Position numbers and translations under genes: made by a program
NCBI GenBank assembly: GCA_965217825.1
Contig: OZ244571.1
Location: 1,364,001-1,428,000 of the forward strand
Length of the DNA: 64,000 nucleotides
Source: VXNE01 sp965217825
GTDB taxonomy: Bacteria; Pseudomonadota; Gammaproteobacteria; Pseudomonadales; Azotimanducaceae
Direction: 5' to 3'
Notes under the pieces: generated by a model
The model's database searches: none
Seen by the model: the letters and a program-made list of their open reading frames with translations, nothing else
Told to the model about the DNA's origin: nothing
In this document: positions 35,016 to 47,467 of the stretch, piece after piece
Position numbering within the stretch: position 1 is the stretch's first letter
Layout of the letters: each line of letters starts with the position of its first letter

Positions 35016-35519
35016 TCATGCGCTGGACGGTGCCCGTAGCAGGCTGTTCAATTCGTCGATGATCGATCTCCTCAGGTTCTCGTTGTGATAGCCCTTGACA
35101 GACACGATCCGGCCGTCGGTACCGACAATTACCGTGTACGCCCACCCGCGGCCGTAATAGCCTCGGACGTGGCCGCGACGGTCGTGGACGAGAGTCATGC
35201 GGTAGTCCTTGAGGCGCCGGGCCACGCTACGGTACGTACGCCGGTCTTCAGAAGTGACGGCAATGACCTCCAGCCGCTCCTCGCCGACAGAGTTTTGAAT
35301 GGCCTCGAGGGCGGGCAGGAACTTGTGGGCCGGCCGATACCATACGGGCCAGAACGTCACGACGACGATCTTGCCGGACATCTGCGAGAGGTCGGCGCGG
35401 TCGCCGTTCTGGTCCGTCCCGAGGAGGGGAGGCGGGACGTCTCCGACCAGCACCTTGGCGGCGGCGCCCGGGGCCAGAATGAGGGCCGAGGCGATGACGG
35501 CGAGTGTCTTCGCTAGCAT
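35016..35519 (-). CDS. TlpA-like thioredoxin-fold protein lacking catalytic cysteines
   Basis: 167 aa from ATG 35519, chosen because it aligns with the start of the upstream paralogue; ATG 35579 has a better ribosome-binding site (TGGAG) and would add 20 residues. Signal peptide LAVIASALILAPGAAA. The redoxin core (GTDQNGDRADLSQMSGKIVV) runs into VTFWPVWYRPAHKFLP, where the CxxC of the family (WCPPC in the paralogue) is YRPA. The cis-Pro strand GLPHMVIVG is GWAYTVIVG. Both redox elements are lost, so it cannot act as a thiol reductase. It may be a redox-dead chaperone or a decaying copy. Confidence 0.8.
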   Translation of the reverse strand: MLAKTLAVIASALILAPGAAAKVLVGDVPPPLLGTDQNGDRADLSQMSGKIVVVTFWPVWYRPAHKFLPALEAIQNSVGEERLEVIAVTSEDRRTYRSVARRLKDYRMTLVHDRRGHVRGYYGRGWAYTVIVGTDGRIVSVKGYHNENLRRSIIDELNSLLRAPSSA

Positions 35520-35580
35520 TCCCCCGCGAACCTCAGTAGCGGCCAACTTCCAAGTCTCTCTGGTCCACGCAAAATTCATG

Positions 35581-36102
35581 TCAATGCTCCAGTATGCGTG
35601 CTCTCGCCTGCGCGCGCAGCAGGCTGTTCAGTTCGTCGACGATCGGGACCACCATATCCACACTGTACCCGCGTTTGACGGACACTACGACGCCTTTGGT
35701 ACCGACGATCACCATGTGCGGCAGCCCATCGACGCCGTACTGGCGCTGGAGTATGCCGCGTCGGTCGTGGACGAGCGTCATCTTGTAGTCCTTGAGGCGC
35801 CGGAGGGCTCCACCGTACGTGCGCGAGTTCTCGGTGTTGACGGCAATGACCTCCAGCCGATCCTCGCCGATGGAGTTGTGGATGGCCTCGAGGACGGGCA
35901 ACTCCTTGCGACATGGTGGACACCACGTCGCCCAGAAGCTGATGACGACGATCTTGCCGGACATTTCTTCAAGGTTCATGCGGTCGCCGTTCCGGTCCGT
36001 CCCGAGGCGGGGCGGCGGGACGTCTCCAACCTGCATGTCGGCGACAGCGCCGGGGGCCAGGATGGCGGCCGAGACGATGACGGCTATGGTCTTCGCTGGC
36101 AT
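35581..36102 (-). CDS. TlpA-family periplasmic protein-disulfide reductase
   Basis: 173 aa from ATG 36102; a longer frame upstream overlaps the MBL gene and is not coding. Signal peptide IAVIVSAAILAPGAVA, then a redoxin fold with SFWATWCPPCRKELPVLEA (CxxC near residue 60) and the cis-Pro strand YGVDGLPHMVIVG near 123. It keeps cytochrome maturation or other periplasmic thiols reduced, taking electrons from DsbD or CcdA, which are not in the window. It is adjacent to and tandemly paralogous with the cysteine-less copy downstream; the two share signal peptide, core and C-terminal helix. Confidence 0.88.
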   Translation of the reverse strand: MPAKTIAVIVSAAILAPGAVADMQVGDVPPPRLGTDRNGDRMNLEEMSGKIVVISFWATWCPPCRKELPVLEAIHNSIGEDRLEVIAVNTENSRTYGGALRRLKDYKMTLVHDRRGILQRQYGVDGLPHMVIVGTKGVVVSVKRGYSVDMVVPIVDELNSLLRAQARARILEH

Positions 36103-36211
36103 CCCTCGACTATACACCTCGGAGAGTGATCTCGGTGAACTCGTGAACTCGCCGGGACCGGCAAAACGCTTTCTTCCGGTGCTATGGTTGACGTTCGCGA
36201 CGGGAGTGCAC

Positions 36212-36895
36212 ATGCGCGAGCAGGAAAACGAATTTCTCATCGAGCAGATCGAAATCGGGCCAATGGCGAACTTCACCTATGTTGTCGGCTCGCGCAGCAC
36301 CCGCGAGGTGGCGATCGTGGATCCCGCCTGGGATATCGACGGACTACTGCGTCATCTTGCGACCCGCGACTACAAGCTCGTCGCCGCTCTGGCGACCCAC
36401 TACCACCCGGACCACATCGGCGGCGGCATGCGAGGGCACAACATCGCCGGCGTCGCCGAGTTGCTCGAGAAGTCTCCGGTGAAGATCTATGCGCACAAGC
36501 ACGAGGCGGACGGCGTGAAGAAGGTCACTGGCATCTCCGACACGGACATGGTCCGCGTCGACTCCGGCGACACGCTCAAGCTCGGTGACATCGAAGTGGA
36601 GTTTCTGCACACGCCGGGACACACTCCGGGCTCACAGTGCTTCCGCATCAAGAACACCCTGGTTTCCGGCGATACGCTGTTCATCAACGGCTGCGGCCGC
36701 GTCGATCTGCCGGGGTCGGACCCGGACGACATGTACCGCAGCCTGCAGCGGCTGAAGGCCCTGCCGGACGATACGCTGCTGTTGCCCGGGCACAACTACA
36801 GCGCCGTCCCCAACGCGACCATGGCCGCCTCGAAGCGGCAGAATCCCTACCTTGCCGTCAAGGATATCGATACCTGGAGGCAGATGATGGGTTAG
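36212..36895 (+). CDS. MBL-fold metallohydrolase (glyoxalase II-like)
   Basis: 227 aa from ATG 36212 with GGGAG 6 nt upstream. The metal-binding motif is ATHYHPDHIGGGM near residue 63, then HTPGHTPGSQCF near 136, the bridging Asp in VSGDTLFINGCGRVDLPG near 152 and the terminal PGHNYS near 200. This resembles hydroxyacylglutathione hydrolases and persulfide dioxygenases; the spacing between metal ligands fits this group, but the specific substrate cannot be read. It is divergent from the TlpA pair and convergent with mdh. Confidence 0.9.
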   Translation: MREQENEFLIEQIEIGPMANFTYVVGSRSTREVAIVDPAWDIDGLLRHLATRDYKLVAALATHYHPDHIGGGMRGHNIAGVAELLEKSPVKIYAHKHEADGVKKVTGISDTDMVRVDSGDTLKLGDIEVEFLHTPGHTPGSQCFRIKNTLVSGDTLFINGCGRVDLPGSDPDDMYRSLQRLKALPDDTLLLPGHNYSAVPNATMAASKRQNPYLAVKDIDTWRQMMG

Positions 36896-36983
36896 GTGGG
36901 CTTGGGCGGGGGCAAAACACGGCGCCTGCCAAGGCGACGGGTGTTGTGGCGCTGACGCCGGCCGTCGGCGACCCGGTGATGCC

Positions 36984-37958
36984 TCAGGGAAGCAGGTGCG
37001 CGACGGCGTCGCGTTCCTCCCGCAGTTCGGCTTCGGTGGCCCGCATTTTCTCGCGGCTGAAATCGTTGATGTCGAGACCGTCGACGATCTGCCAGTCGCC
37101 GTCTGCGCACACGACGGGGTACGAATAGATCAGTCCCGCTTCGATATCGTAGCTGCCGTCGGAGTAGACGCCCATGCTCGCGACATCGTCCGTGCCATGG
37201 ACCCAGCCGCAGAAGTGATCTATGACCGCGTTGGCGGCGGAAGCAGCGCTGGAGGTACCGCGCGCAGCGATGATGGCCGCCCCGCGCTGTTGCACCGTCG
37301 GAATGAACTCGTCCGCGTACCAGGCCTGATCGACCAGTCCCATCGCGGACTTCCCCGCCACCGTCGCGTGATGGATATCCGGATATTGCGTCGCCGAGTG
37401 GTTGCCCCAGATCGCCAACCCCCGCACCGCATCGACGTGCGCGCCCGTTTTGGCTGCGAGTTGCGCCTTGGCGCGATTGTGGTCAAGGCGCATCATCGCG
37501 GTGAAGTTGCGCGGATCGAGATCCGGCGCGTTGCATTGCGCGATCAGACAGTTGGTGTTCGCCGGATTGCCGACGACCAACACCTTCGCGTCCCGCGACG
37601 CGTGCTTGTTCAGTGCCGCGCCCTGGGCGGAGAAGATCGCCGCGTTCGCTTCAAGCAGGTCGCCGCGCTCCATTCCCGCCGTGCGCGGCCTGGCGCCGAC
37701 AAGGACTGCGATGTCCGCGCCGTCGAAGGCGACGTTGGGGTCGTCGCTGGCCGTTATCCCGGCGAGCAACGGAAACGCGCAATCCTCCACTTCCATGATG
37801 ACGCCATTGACGGCGTCCATCGCCGGCGGAATCTCAAGGAGTCGCAGTGTGACGGGCGTGTCTTCGCCCAGGAGTTGCCCCGACGCGATCCGAAAGACGA
37901 GCGCGTAGCCGATCTGGCCCGCCGCCCCCGTCACCGCGACCGTTACCGCATCAGCCAT
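36984..37958 (-). CDS. mdh: Malate dehydrogenase (NAD)
   Basis: 324 aa from ATG 37958 (GGAGG upstream). The Rossmann loop is GAAGQIGYALVFRIASGQLLG. The substrate-binding arginines lie in RPRTAGMERGDLL near residue 89 and MMRLDHNRAK near 158, and the catalytic His in AIWGNHSATQYPD near 184. This is the MdhA type of about 325 residues common in alphaproteobacteria and several gammaproteobacteria, not the E. coli 312-residue type. It interconverts malate and oxaloacetate in the TCA cycle. It stands alone between an MBL hydrolase and a TonB receptor. Confidence 0.95.
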   Translation of the reverse strand: MADAVTVAVTGAAGQIGYALVFRIASGQLLGEDTPVTLRLLEIPPAMDAVNGVIMEVEDCAFPLLAGITASDDPNVAFDGADIAVLVGARPRTAGMERGDLLEANAAIFSAQGAALNKHASRDAKVLVVGNPANTNCLIAQCNAPDLDPRNFTAMMRLDHNRAKAQLAAKTGAHVDAVRGLAIWGNHSATQYPDIHHATVAGKSAMGLVDQAWYADEFIPTVQQRGAAIIAARGTSSAASAANAVIDHFCGWVHGTDDVASMGVYSDGSYDIEAGLIYSYPVVCADGDWQIVDGLDINDFSREKMRATEAELREERDAVAHLLP

Positions 37959-38167
37959 CGCCGCCTCCCTCATCGTTAAGCGACGGAAATTCTATCGACT
38001 TGGCGGAATGGGTGATACCGGACGCCGCCAACGGTGCCGAATGTATACGCGCCTCAAGCCGATGCGCTGCCCTGACGACACTGGAGCGTAATCGGCGTCT
38101 GATTTGGAACACTGAACAGTTTGTTTGTTCTAAGATTGCACAGTTTCGCCAAAAGAGAGTTATCTAT

Positions 38168-40663
<2,496 letters not shown>

Positions 40664-40683
40664 AAGGGCGGCACGCCAGACGG

Positions 40684-41097
40684 TCAGCGGAACTCGTAGT
40701 ACCAGGTACCCGCTTTTCGCAGCGCTAGTGCCTTTCGGATAAAGGGGGCGGTCTTGTCCGGCAGTCGGTCCGGCGCCGCCCAGACCAGATCGTCGCAGCG
40801 ATCCGGCTCACCGATTGCAGCGGTGCCGCGCCAGCGTTTGGCTTCGAACAGGAAATCGACGCCGTCGCCATATGGCATGACGATACGGGGTTCTATTTCC
40901 AAAACCTCGATGCGCGTCTCTTCGGCCACTTCGCGCGCCGCCGCATGGGCGACTTCCTCGCCGGCTTCGACATGCCCGCCTGGCAGCGAGTAGTAGCCGT
41001 CGAGGAAACCTGTATTCGCCCTGCGCAGCAGCAGCAAGCGGTCGTGATCGAATACGAACGTGTGCACGATGATGTCGAACCGGGATCTGGCCCGCAT
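40684..41097 (-). CDS. Nudix hydrolase
   Basis: 137 aa. The Nudix box is GGHVEAGEEVAHAAAREVAEETRI near residues 40-63 (GX5EX7REVxEE), preceded by LLLLRRANTGFLDGYYSLPGG. This is a single-domain enzyme that hydrolyses nucleoside diphosphates linked to other groups. Substrate choice (8-oxo-dGTP, Ap4A, ADP-ribose, etc.) cannot be inferred because the residues outside the box are not diagnostic. It is convergent with the TonB-dependent receptor gene, whose stop lies about 20 nt away. Confidence 0.9.
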   Translation of the reverse strand: MRARSRFDIIVHTFVFDHDRLLLLRRANTGFLDGYYSLPGGHVEAGEEVAHAAAREVAEETRIEVLEIEPRIVMPYGDGVDFLFEAKRWRGTAAIGEPDRCDDLVWAAPDRLPDKTAPFIRKALALRKAGTWYYEFR

Positions 41098-41326
41098 TTT
41101 TGAGGATGGAATGGCCTGACTCCGCGTCAGAATAGTGACACGCTGAAATCAGGGTCAACCCTTTTTCTCATCGGTGCGCGATGGAATCGATGGCTTTGCA
41201 GCGCGGCGACACCCGATTCGTTTCAATAACTTGCCGTATTGCTCCCTGTGGGGTGACCGATCGGGCGACTTGATACGCTGGTGCTTTTCTGCCATTTTTG
41301 CCAGTTCCCCAAAGAAAACCTGATCG

Positions 41327-44300
41327 ATGCCGATGACTGACTTGAACCGCCAGCTTGCGTTAGGACTGCCCGCATCTTACGGGCTGTACGATCCCGCGTT
41401 CGAGAAAGACGGGTGCGGCGTCGGGTTCATCTGCGACATCAAGGGCCGCGCGAGCCACCAGATCATTCAGGACGCGGGGCACATGAACTGCTGCATGGTG
41501 CACCGCGGCGGACTCGGCTACGAAAAGAACACCGGCGACGGCGCCGGCATCCTGACGGGTCTGCCGCACAAGTTCCTGCGCAAGGTTGCGCTGCAATCCA
41601 TGGACGTCGAACTGCCGCCGCCCGGATGTTATGGCGTCGGCAATGTATTCCTGCCGCGCGACCCGACGGAGCGCGCCCATTGCAAGCGGGTGGTGGCGCA
41701 AGCTGTCGCTCGCGCCGGTCAAAGGCTGCTGCGCTGGCGGGCGCTACCGGTCGATCCGAACGGCGCCGACATCGGCAACGCGGCGCGCGCGGCGATGCCG
41801 GTCATAGAGCAACTCTTTGTCGCCGCCGCGCCGGGCATCGAGGGAGACGCGCTGGAACGCCGGCTGTATCTCATCCGCAAGGACGCGACGCACCGTCTGC
41901 GCACCGATGTGAAGCTGGCCGAACGGAAGCTGTTCTACATCTGCAGCCTGTCGACAAAGATCGTTATCTACAAGGGAATGCTGACGCCCCATCAACTGTT
42001 CCCATTCTTTGCCGACCTGCGCGACGAGGATTACGAATCGCACCTCGCCATGGTGCACTCGCGCTTTTCCACCAACACGTTTCCATCCTGGGACCGGGCG
42101 CAGCCGAACCGATTCATGTGCCACAACGGCGAGATCAACACGCTGCTCGGCAATGTGAACTGGATGAACGCACGGGAGGGCGTGGTGCGTTCCGACCTGT
42201 TCGGCGACGATCTTCCCAAGCTGTTTCCCGTAGTCGAGGCGGACTGCTCCGATTCGGGCACCTTCGACAACGTGCTGGAATTCCTGCTCATGACCGGGCG
42301 CACACTGCAGGAAGCGGTCCTGATGATGATCCCGGAAGCCTGGCAACAACATCCGAACATGCCGGAAGCGCGGCGCGCTTTCTACGAGTATCACTCCTGC
42401 CTGATGGAGCCGTGGGACGGTCCCGCGTCCATCGCCTTCACCGACGGCACCTATATCGGCGCCGTGCTCGATCGCAACGGCTTGCGTCCATCCCGGTACT
42501 ACGTCACGGATGACCACAAGTGCATCATGGCCTCCGAGGTTGGGGTGGTTTCCGTGGACCCCGCCCGCGTGGTGGAGAAGGGCCGCCTGCAGCCGGGCAA
42601 GATCTTTCTCATCGATTTCGATCAGGGCCGCATGATTCCCGACGAGGAGATCAAGACCGAGTGGGCGGCGGCCAAGCCCTATCGACGCTGGCTCGACGCG
42701 CAGAGGATTGAACTGGACCACCTGCCGCCGGTCCCGGCCGCCGGTTTCGAGCCCTCGACCCTCATGTCCCGCATGCAGGCTTTCGGCTACACCGCCGAGA
42801 CCATGCAGTTCATGCTGCAGCCGCTGGTAGAGGAATTGCGCGATCCGCTGGGATCCATGGGCAACGACGCGGCCCTGGCGGTCATGTCCGAAAAGCCGCG
42901 CATGTTGTATGACTACTTCAAGCAACTCTTCGCGCAGGTGACCAATCCCGCCATCGACTCCATCCGCGAGGAAGTCATCATGGCGCTGGAGTGTTACATC
43001 GGCCCCGAGCGCAACCTGCTCGAAGCGAAGGAAGGCAACGCCCATCGGCTGCGCATACCGCACCCGATCCTGTCGAACGAAGAGCTCGCGCAGCTCAAGG
43101 GGATGAGCCACCGGGGATGGCGGTCCACGGAGATCGACATCACCTTCCCCTTGAACTCCGGCAAGCGCGGGCTGCTCGAGGCTTTCGACCGTATTTCGGC
43201 GGAAGCGAGCCAGGCCATTGCGGACGGCTATAGCCTCGTCGTGCTGTCGGATCGCGCGATCAGTGCGGAGCGCGTACCGATCAGCGCCCTGGCCGCCGTT
43301 GGCGCGGTCCACCATCACCTCGTGCGCGAACACGCGCGTACGCGCATCGGCATCCTGGTGGAGACCGGGGAGGCGCGCGAGGTCCACCACCACTGCCTGC
43401 TGATCGGCTACGGCGCGGACGCGATCAATCCCTATCTCGCGTTCGAGTCCTTGTGGGACGCCCGGCGCAAGGGCTATCTCAGCGGGTCGGCGCACATCGC
43501 GAACGATGCGCACGTGGTCACCGCGTACCGCAAGGGGGTGGCCAAGGGCATGATGAAAGTGATGGCCAAGATGGGCATCTCGACGCTCCAGTCCTACAAG
43601 GGCGCGCAGATTTTCGAGGCGGTGGGACTCAACGAAGACGTCGTGGAACGCTGTTTCGCGGGCACCGCGAGCCGCGTGCGCGGGGTCGGTTTCGAAGTCC
43701 TGGCAGAGGAGATGCGGCGCCGCCACGGCATCGGATTTCCGCCGCGAGACACCGTCGCCCTGCCGGTCCTGCCAAATCCCGGCGACTTCCACTGGCGCCG
43801 CGGCGGGGACACGCACATGTGGGATCCGGACGCCGTCGCCAACCTGCAGTTCGCCGCGCGCAGCAACAGTTCCGAGGCGTACCGGCGCTTCGCCGAGCAC
43901 GTGAACGAAGAGAACACGCGCCGCAGCACGTTGCGCGGTTTGCTGCGATTCAAATCCAGCGCCGGCGGCGCATCCCTCGATATCGACGAGGTGGAACCGG
44001 CAAGCGCGATCGTCAAGCGGTTCGCCACCGGTGCCATGAGTTTCGGATCGATCTCGAAGGAGGCGCACGAATCGCTCGCCGTCGCCATGAACCGCATAGG
44101 CGGCAAGTCCAATACCGGCGAGGGCGGAGAGGACGCTGCGCGCTACGCGCCGCTGCCGAACGGTGACTCCAGGCGGTCCGCCATCAAGCAGGTGGCAAGC
44201 GGCCGTTTCGGGGTAACCATCGAGTACCTGACCAACGCGGACGAGTTGCAAATCAAGATCGTCCAGGGCGCGAAGCCCGGAGAGGGCGGGGAACTGCCGG

Positions 44301-45916
44301 GGCGGAAGGTGGACGACGTGATCGCGGGGATCCGCCATTCGACGCCGGGCGTCGGCTTGATCAGCCCGCCGCCGCATCACGATATCTACTCTATCGAGGA
44401 CATAGCCCAGCTTATCCATGACCTGAAGAACGCGAACCCCGAGGCGCGCATCAGCGTGAAGCTCGGCGCCGAGGTCGGTGTCGGGACTGTGGCGGCCGGG
44501 GTAACCAAGGCGCGCTCCGACCACCTGGTGATCGCCGGCGACACCGGCGGCACCGGTGCATCGCCGCTCACATCCATCAAACACGCCGGCGTGCCGTGGG
44601 AACTCGGCCTTGCCGAGACGCATCAGACGCTGGTGATGAACAATCTCCGGTCACGGGTTGTGCTGCAGACCGACGGGCAACTGAAGACCGGTCGCGATGT
44701 CGCCGTTGCAGCGCTGTTGGGGGCGGAGGAGTTTGGCTTTGCGACAGCGCCGCTCATCGCCCTCGGCTGCATCATGATGCGCAAATGCCATCTCAATACC
44801 TGCCCCGTGGGGATCGCGACGCAAGACCCGGCGCTCAGAGCCAAGTTCGCCGGCGCGCCGGAGCACGTCGTGAACTACCTGTTCATGATCGCCGAAGAGC
44901 TGCGGGCCATCATGGCGGACCTGGGGTTCAAGACGGTCAACGACATGATCGGGCGCGTGGATGCTCTGGATGTAGATGGGGCGGTGCGCCATTGGAAATC
45001 GAAAGGCCTGGACCTGTCGGAAATCCTGGCGCCGGCCCAGGAGCCAGAGAACTGCCTCGGCGTCTACGCGATCCACAAGCAAGACCACGGTCTCGATGCC
45101 GCGCTCGACAACGAACTCATCCGCTTGGCGGAACCCGCCCTCGACCGAGGCGAGAAAGTGCGCGCAGAAATGCCGATCCAGAACGTCAACCGTGTCGTCG
45201 GCGGCATGCTGTCCCACGAAATCGTCAAGCGCACCGGGCCCAGAATGCTTCCCGACGGGACCATTCACTTCAAGTTCGATGGCAGCGCGGGCCAGAGTTT
45301 CGGCGCCTGGCTGGCACGGGGAGTGACGTTGGAAGTGGAGGGCGACGCCAACGACTATGTCGGCAAGGGCCTTAGCGGCGGCCGACTCATCATCTATCCG
45401 CCGAAGTCGAGTCAATTCGAAGCCGAACGGCAGGTGTTGATCGGCAACGTCGCGCTGTACGGCGCGACAGGTGGCGAGTGCTTCTTCAGAGGCATTGCCG
45501 CCGAGCGTTTCTGCGTGCGCAATTCGGGCGCCCGCGCGGTCATCGAGGGCGTCGGAGACCACGGCTGCGAATACATGACTGGCGGTCGCGCGGTGATCCT
45601 CGGTCCCACGGGACGAAACTTCGCCGCCGGGATGAGCGGCGGGATCGCCTATGTGTGGGATCCGGGGCGCGGTTTCGACGCGTTGTGCAATCCGGAGATG
45701 GTCGAACTTGAGACCGTTGAAGATGCGACGGAGGCGGCAGAACTCGAATACATGATCACGCGGCACGCCGAATTGACGGACTCCCCCGTGGCTGCGCGGA
45801 TACTGCGTGACTGGACCGGCAACTTGCGCCATTTCGTGCGCGTGATGCCCATCGACTACAAGCGTGTTCTGCAAGAGAGAGAACTCGAACTGGGTCAAGC
45901 CGCCGCCGGCGGGTAG
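41327..45916 (+). CDS. gltB: Glutamate synthase large subunit (NADPH-type)
   Basis: 1529 aa. The N-terminal Ntn glutaminase has its nucleophile Cys in EKDGCGVGF near residue 29, after a short propeptide, and later CHNGEINTL near 266. The FMN-binding synthase domain (about 830-1230) includes GAMSFGSISKEAHESLA, the 3Fe-4S cluster ligands in CIMMRKCHLNTCPVG near 1148-1159, and GDTGGTGASPLTS. The GXGXG beta-helix domain fills roughly 1270-1500. It converts glutamine plus 2-oxoglutarate to two glutamate. gltD follows 11 nt after its stop, so the two subunits are co-expressed. Confidence 0.97.
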   Translation: MPMTDLNRQLALGLPASYGLYDPAFEKDGCGVGFICDIKGRASHQIIQDAGHMNCCMVHRGGLGYEKNTGDGAGILTGLPHKFLRKVALQSMDVELPPPGCYGVGNVFLPRDPTERAHCKRVVAQAVARAGQRLLRWRALPVDPNGADIGNAARAAMPVIEQLFVAAAPGIEGDALERRLYLIRKDATHRLRTDVKLAERKLFYICSLSTKIVIYKGMLTPHQLFPFFADLRDEDYESHLAMVHSRFSTNTFPSWDRAQPNRFMCHNGEINTLLGNVNWMNAREGVVRSDLFGDDLPKLFPVVEADCSDSGTFDNVLEFLLMTGRTLQEAVLMMIPEAWQQHPNMPEARRAFYEYHSCLMEPWDGPASIAFTDGTYIGAVLDRNGLRPSRYYVTDDHKCIMASEVGVVSVDPARVVEKGRLQPGKIFLIDFDQGRMIPDEEIKTEWAAAKPYRRWLDAQRIELDHLPPVPAAGFEPSTLMSRMQAFGYTAETMQFMLQPLVEELRDPLGSMGNDAALAVMSEKPRMLYDYFKQLFAQVTNPAIDSIREEVIMALECYIGPERNLLEAKEGNAHRLRIPHPILSNEELAQLKGMSHRGWRSTEIDITFPLNSGKRGLLEAFDRISAEASQAIADGYSLVVLSDRAISAERVPISALAAVGAVHHHLVREHARTRIGILVETGEAREVHHHCLLIGYGADAINPYLAFESLWDARRKGYLSGSAHIANDAHVVTAYRKGVAKGMMKVMAKMGISTLQSYKGAQIFEAVGLNEDVVERCFAGTASRVRGVGFEVLAEEMRRRHGIGFPPRDTVALPVLPNPGDFHWRRGGDTHMWDPDAVANLQFAARSNSSEAYRRFAEHVNEENTRRSTLRGLLRFKSSAGGASLDIDEVEPASAIVKRFATGAMSFGSISKEAHESLAVAMNRIGGKSNTGEGGEDAARYAPLPNGDSRRSAIKQVASGRFGVTIEYLTNADELQIKIVQGAKPGEGGELPGRKVDDVIAGIRHSTPGVGLISPPPHHDIYSIEDIAQLIHDLKNANPEARISVKLGAEVGVGTVAAGVTKARSDHLVIAGDTGGTGASPLTSIKHAGVPWELGLAETHQTLVMNNLRSRVVLQTDGQLKTGRDVAVAALLGAEEFGFATAPLIALGCIMMRKCHLNTCPVGIATQDPALRAKFAGAPEHVVNYLFMIAEELRAIMADLGFKTVNDMIGRVDALDVDGAVRHWKSKGLDLSEILAPAQEPENCLGVYAIHKQDHGLDAALDNELIRLAEPALDRGEKVRAEMPIQNVNRVVGGMLSHEIVKRTGPRMLPDGTIHFKFDGSAGQSFGAWLARGVTLEVEGDANDYVGKGLSGGRLIIYPPKSSQFEAERQVLIGNVALYGATGGECFFRGIAAERFCVRNSGARAVIEGVGDHGCEYMTGGRAVILGPTGRNFAAGMSGGIAYVWDPGRGFDALCNPEMVELETVEDATEAAELEYMITRHAELTDSPVAARILRDWTGNLRHFVRVMPIDYKRVLQERELELGQAAAGG

Positions 45917-45927
45917 CGACAACGGCG

Positions 45928-47391
45928 ATGGGCAAGACGACGGGGTTCATGGAATTCGAGCGCGTCGCGGAACCGTACCGCGACGCCGCTGTGCGCATCC
46001 TCGACTTCCGTGAAATCTACACCGACCACGACGTTCCGCACCTGGAGACCCAGGGCGCCCGCTGCATGGATTGCGGCGTGCCGTTCTGTCAGTCGGGAGA
46101 CGGCTGCCCGATCCATAACCTGATCCCGGAATGGAACGACCTCGTCTATCGCGGCCACTGGCGCGAAGCCCTCGACCGACTGCACAAGACCAACAACTTC
46201 CCGGAGTTCACCGGACGCGTCTGTCCGGCGCCATGCGAAGGCGCGTGCGTGCTGGGTATCACCGACCCCGCCGTGACCATCAAGAACATCGAGATGGCGA
46301 TCATCGACCGGGGCTTCAAGGAGGGCTGGGTCGCGCCAATGCCGCCGAAGACGCGCACGGGCAAGACGGTGGCTGTTGTCGGCTCGGGTCCCGCCGGCCT
46401 GTCTGCGGCCGCGCAACTCAACCAGGCCGGACACAAGGTGACCGTGTACGAGCGGGCGGACCGCATCGGGGGGCTGCTCACCTACGGCATTCCGAACATG
46501 AAACTCGAGAAGGTACGCATCGTCGAGCGGCGCCTCGCGCTGATGCGCGAGGAAGGGATCAAGTTCGTCACCAACGCCGATATCGGGGACGGTACCAACG
46601 GCGGCATCGATGCCGAGGCGTTGCTGGAAGCGTCCGACGCCTTGCTGCTATCCACCGGTGCAACGGTGCCCCGCGATCTGCCGGTGCTGGGCCGGGAACT
46701 GGACGGCGTGCACTTCGCCATGGAATTCCTGACCGCCAATACCCGGAGCCTGCTCGATTCGAACTTTGCCGACCGGAATTTCATCTCTGCCAAGGGCAAG
46801 GATGTCGTGGTCATTGGCGGCGGCGACACGGGAGCGGACTGCATCGGCACCGCGATGCGGCACGGATGCAAGTCGCTTCGCAACTTCGAACTGTTCCCTG
46901 CGGCCCCGCCGCAGCGCGCGCCGAACAACCCCTGGCCGCTCTATCCGAACATTCTGCGCGTCGACTACGCGCACCAGGAGTCGGCCGCCAGGTTCGGCGA
47001 CGACCCCCGGCTCTACTGCATCAATACGGTGGAGTTCATCGACGATGGCAACGGCGGTCTCGCGGGCATGCGCACCGTCGACGTGGCGCTGGAAGACGGA
47101 AGGTTCCGCGACCTCGAAGGGACCGAGCGCGTGTGGGAAGCGCAACTCGTGTTCCTCGCCATGGGCTTTCTCGGTCCGGAACACGCCGTGTCGGAACGTC
47201 TCGGTGTCGTATACGACCAGCGCTCGAACTATCGGGCTGAGAAAGGGGTGCACAAGACGAACCGGGATGGGGTGTTTGCGGCTGGCGATTGTCGCGGAGG
47301 CCAATCCCTCGTGGTCCGCGCGATCAACGAGGGCCGGGAGGCGGCCCGCGAAGTAGACCGGTTCCTGACCGGATCGACGCTGCTTCCATAA
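45928..47391 (+). CDS. gltD: Glutamate synthase small subunit
   Basis: 487 aa. The N-terminal 4Fe-4S-cluster cysteines are in RCMDCGVPFCQSGDGCPIHN near residue 46 and CPAPCEGACVLG near 105. The FAD-binding Rossmann motif is VVGSGPAGLSAAAQLNQAGH near 154 and the NADPH-binding motif VVIGGGDTGADCIGTAMRHG near 297. It passes electrons from NADPH to GltB. The gene starts 11 nt after the gltB stop. Order gltB-gltD is the usual one in gammaproteobacteria. Confidence 0.97.
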   Translation: MGKTTGFMEFERVAEPYRDAAVRILDFREIYTDHDVPHLETQGARCMDCGVPFCQSGDGCPIHNLIPEWNDLVYRGHWREALDRLHKTNNFPEFTGRVCPAPCEGACVLGITDPAVTIKNIEMAIIDRGFKEGWVAPMPPKTRTGKTVAVVGSGPAGLSAAAQLNQAGHKVTVYERADRIGGLLTYGIPNMKLEKVRIVERRLALMREEGIKFVTNADIGDGTNGGIDAEALLEASDALLLSTGATVPRDLPVLGRELDGVHFAMEFLTANTRSLLDSNFADRNFISAKGKDVVVIGGGDTGADCIGTAMRHGCKSLRNFELFPAAPPQRAPNNPWPLYPNILRVDYAHQESAARFGDDPRLYCINTVEFIDDGNGGLAGMRTVDVALEDGRFRDLEGTERVWEAQLVFLAMGFLGPEHAVSERLGVVYDQRSNYRAEKGVHKTNRDGVFAAGDCRGGQSLVVRAINEGREAAREVDRFLTGSTLLP

Positions 47392-47467
47392 CCCGTGACA
47401 AAAACGTGATGGCGAGAGCCGATTTCGGTTTATATTCTCCGTTGGGTGATCGAAAGGAGGGCTTGAA

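Noticed and set aside
35519..35579. Start of the cysteine-less TlpA at 35579
   Set aside because: It has a better Shine-Dalgarno but would put 20 residues before the signal peptide, and the paralogue begins at the position equivalent to 35519. Not fully excluded.
41744..44623. A 959-codon minus-strand open frame inside gltB
   Set aside because: Antisense of a full-length, well-conserved gltB. Composition is typical of antisense GC-rich frames and no domain is visible.
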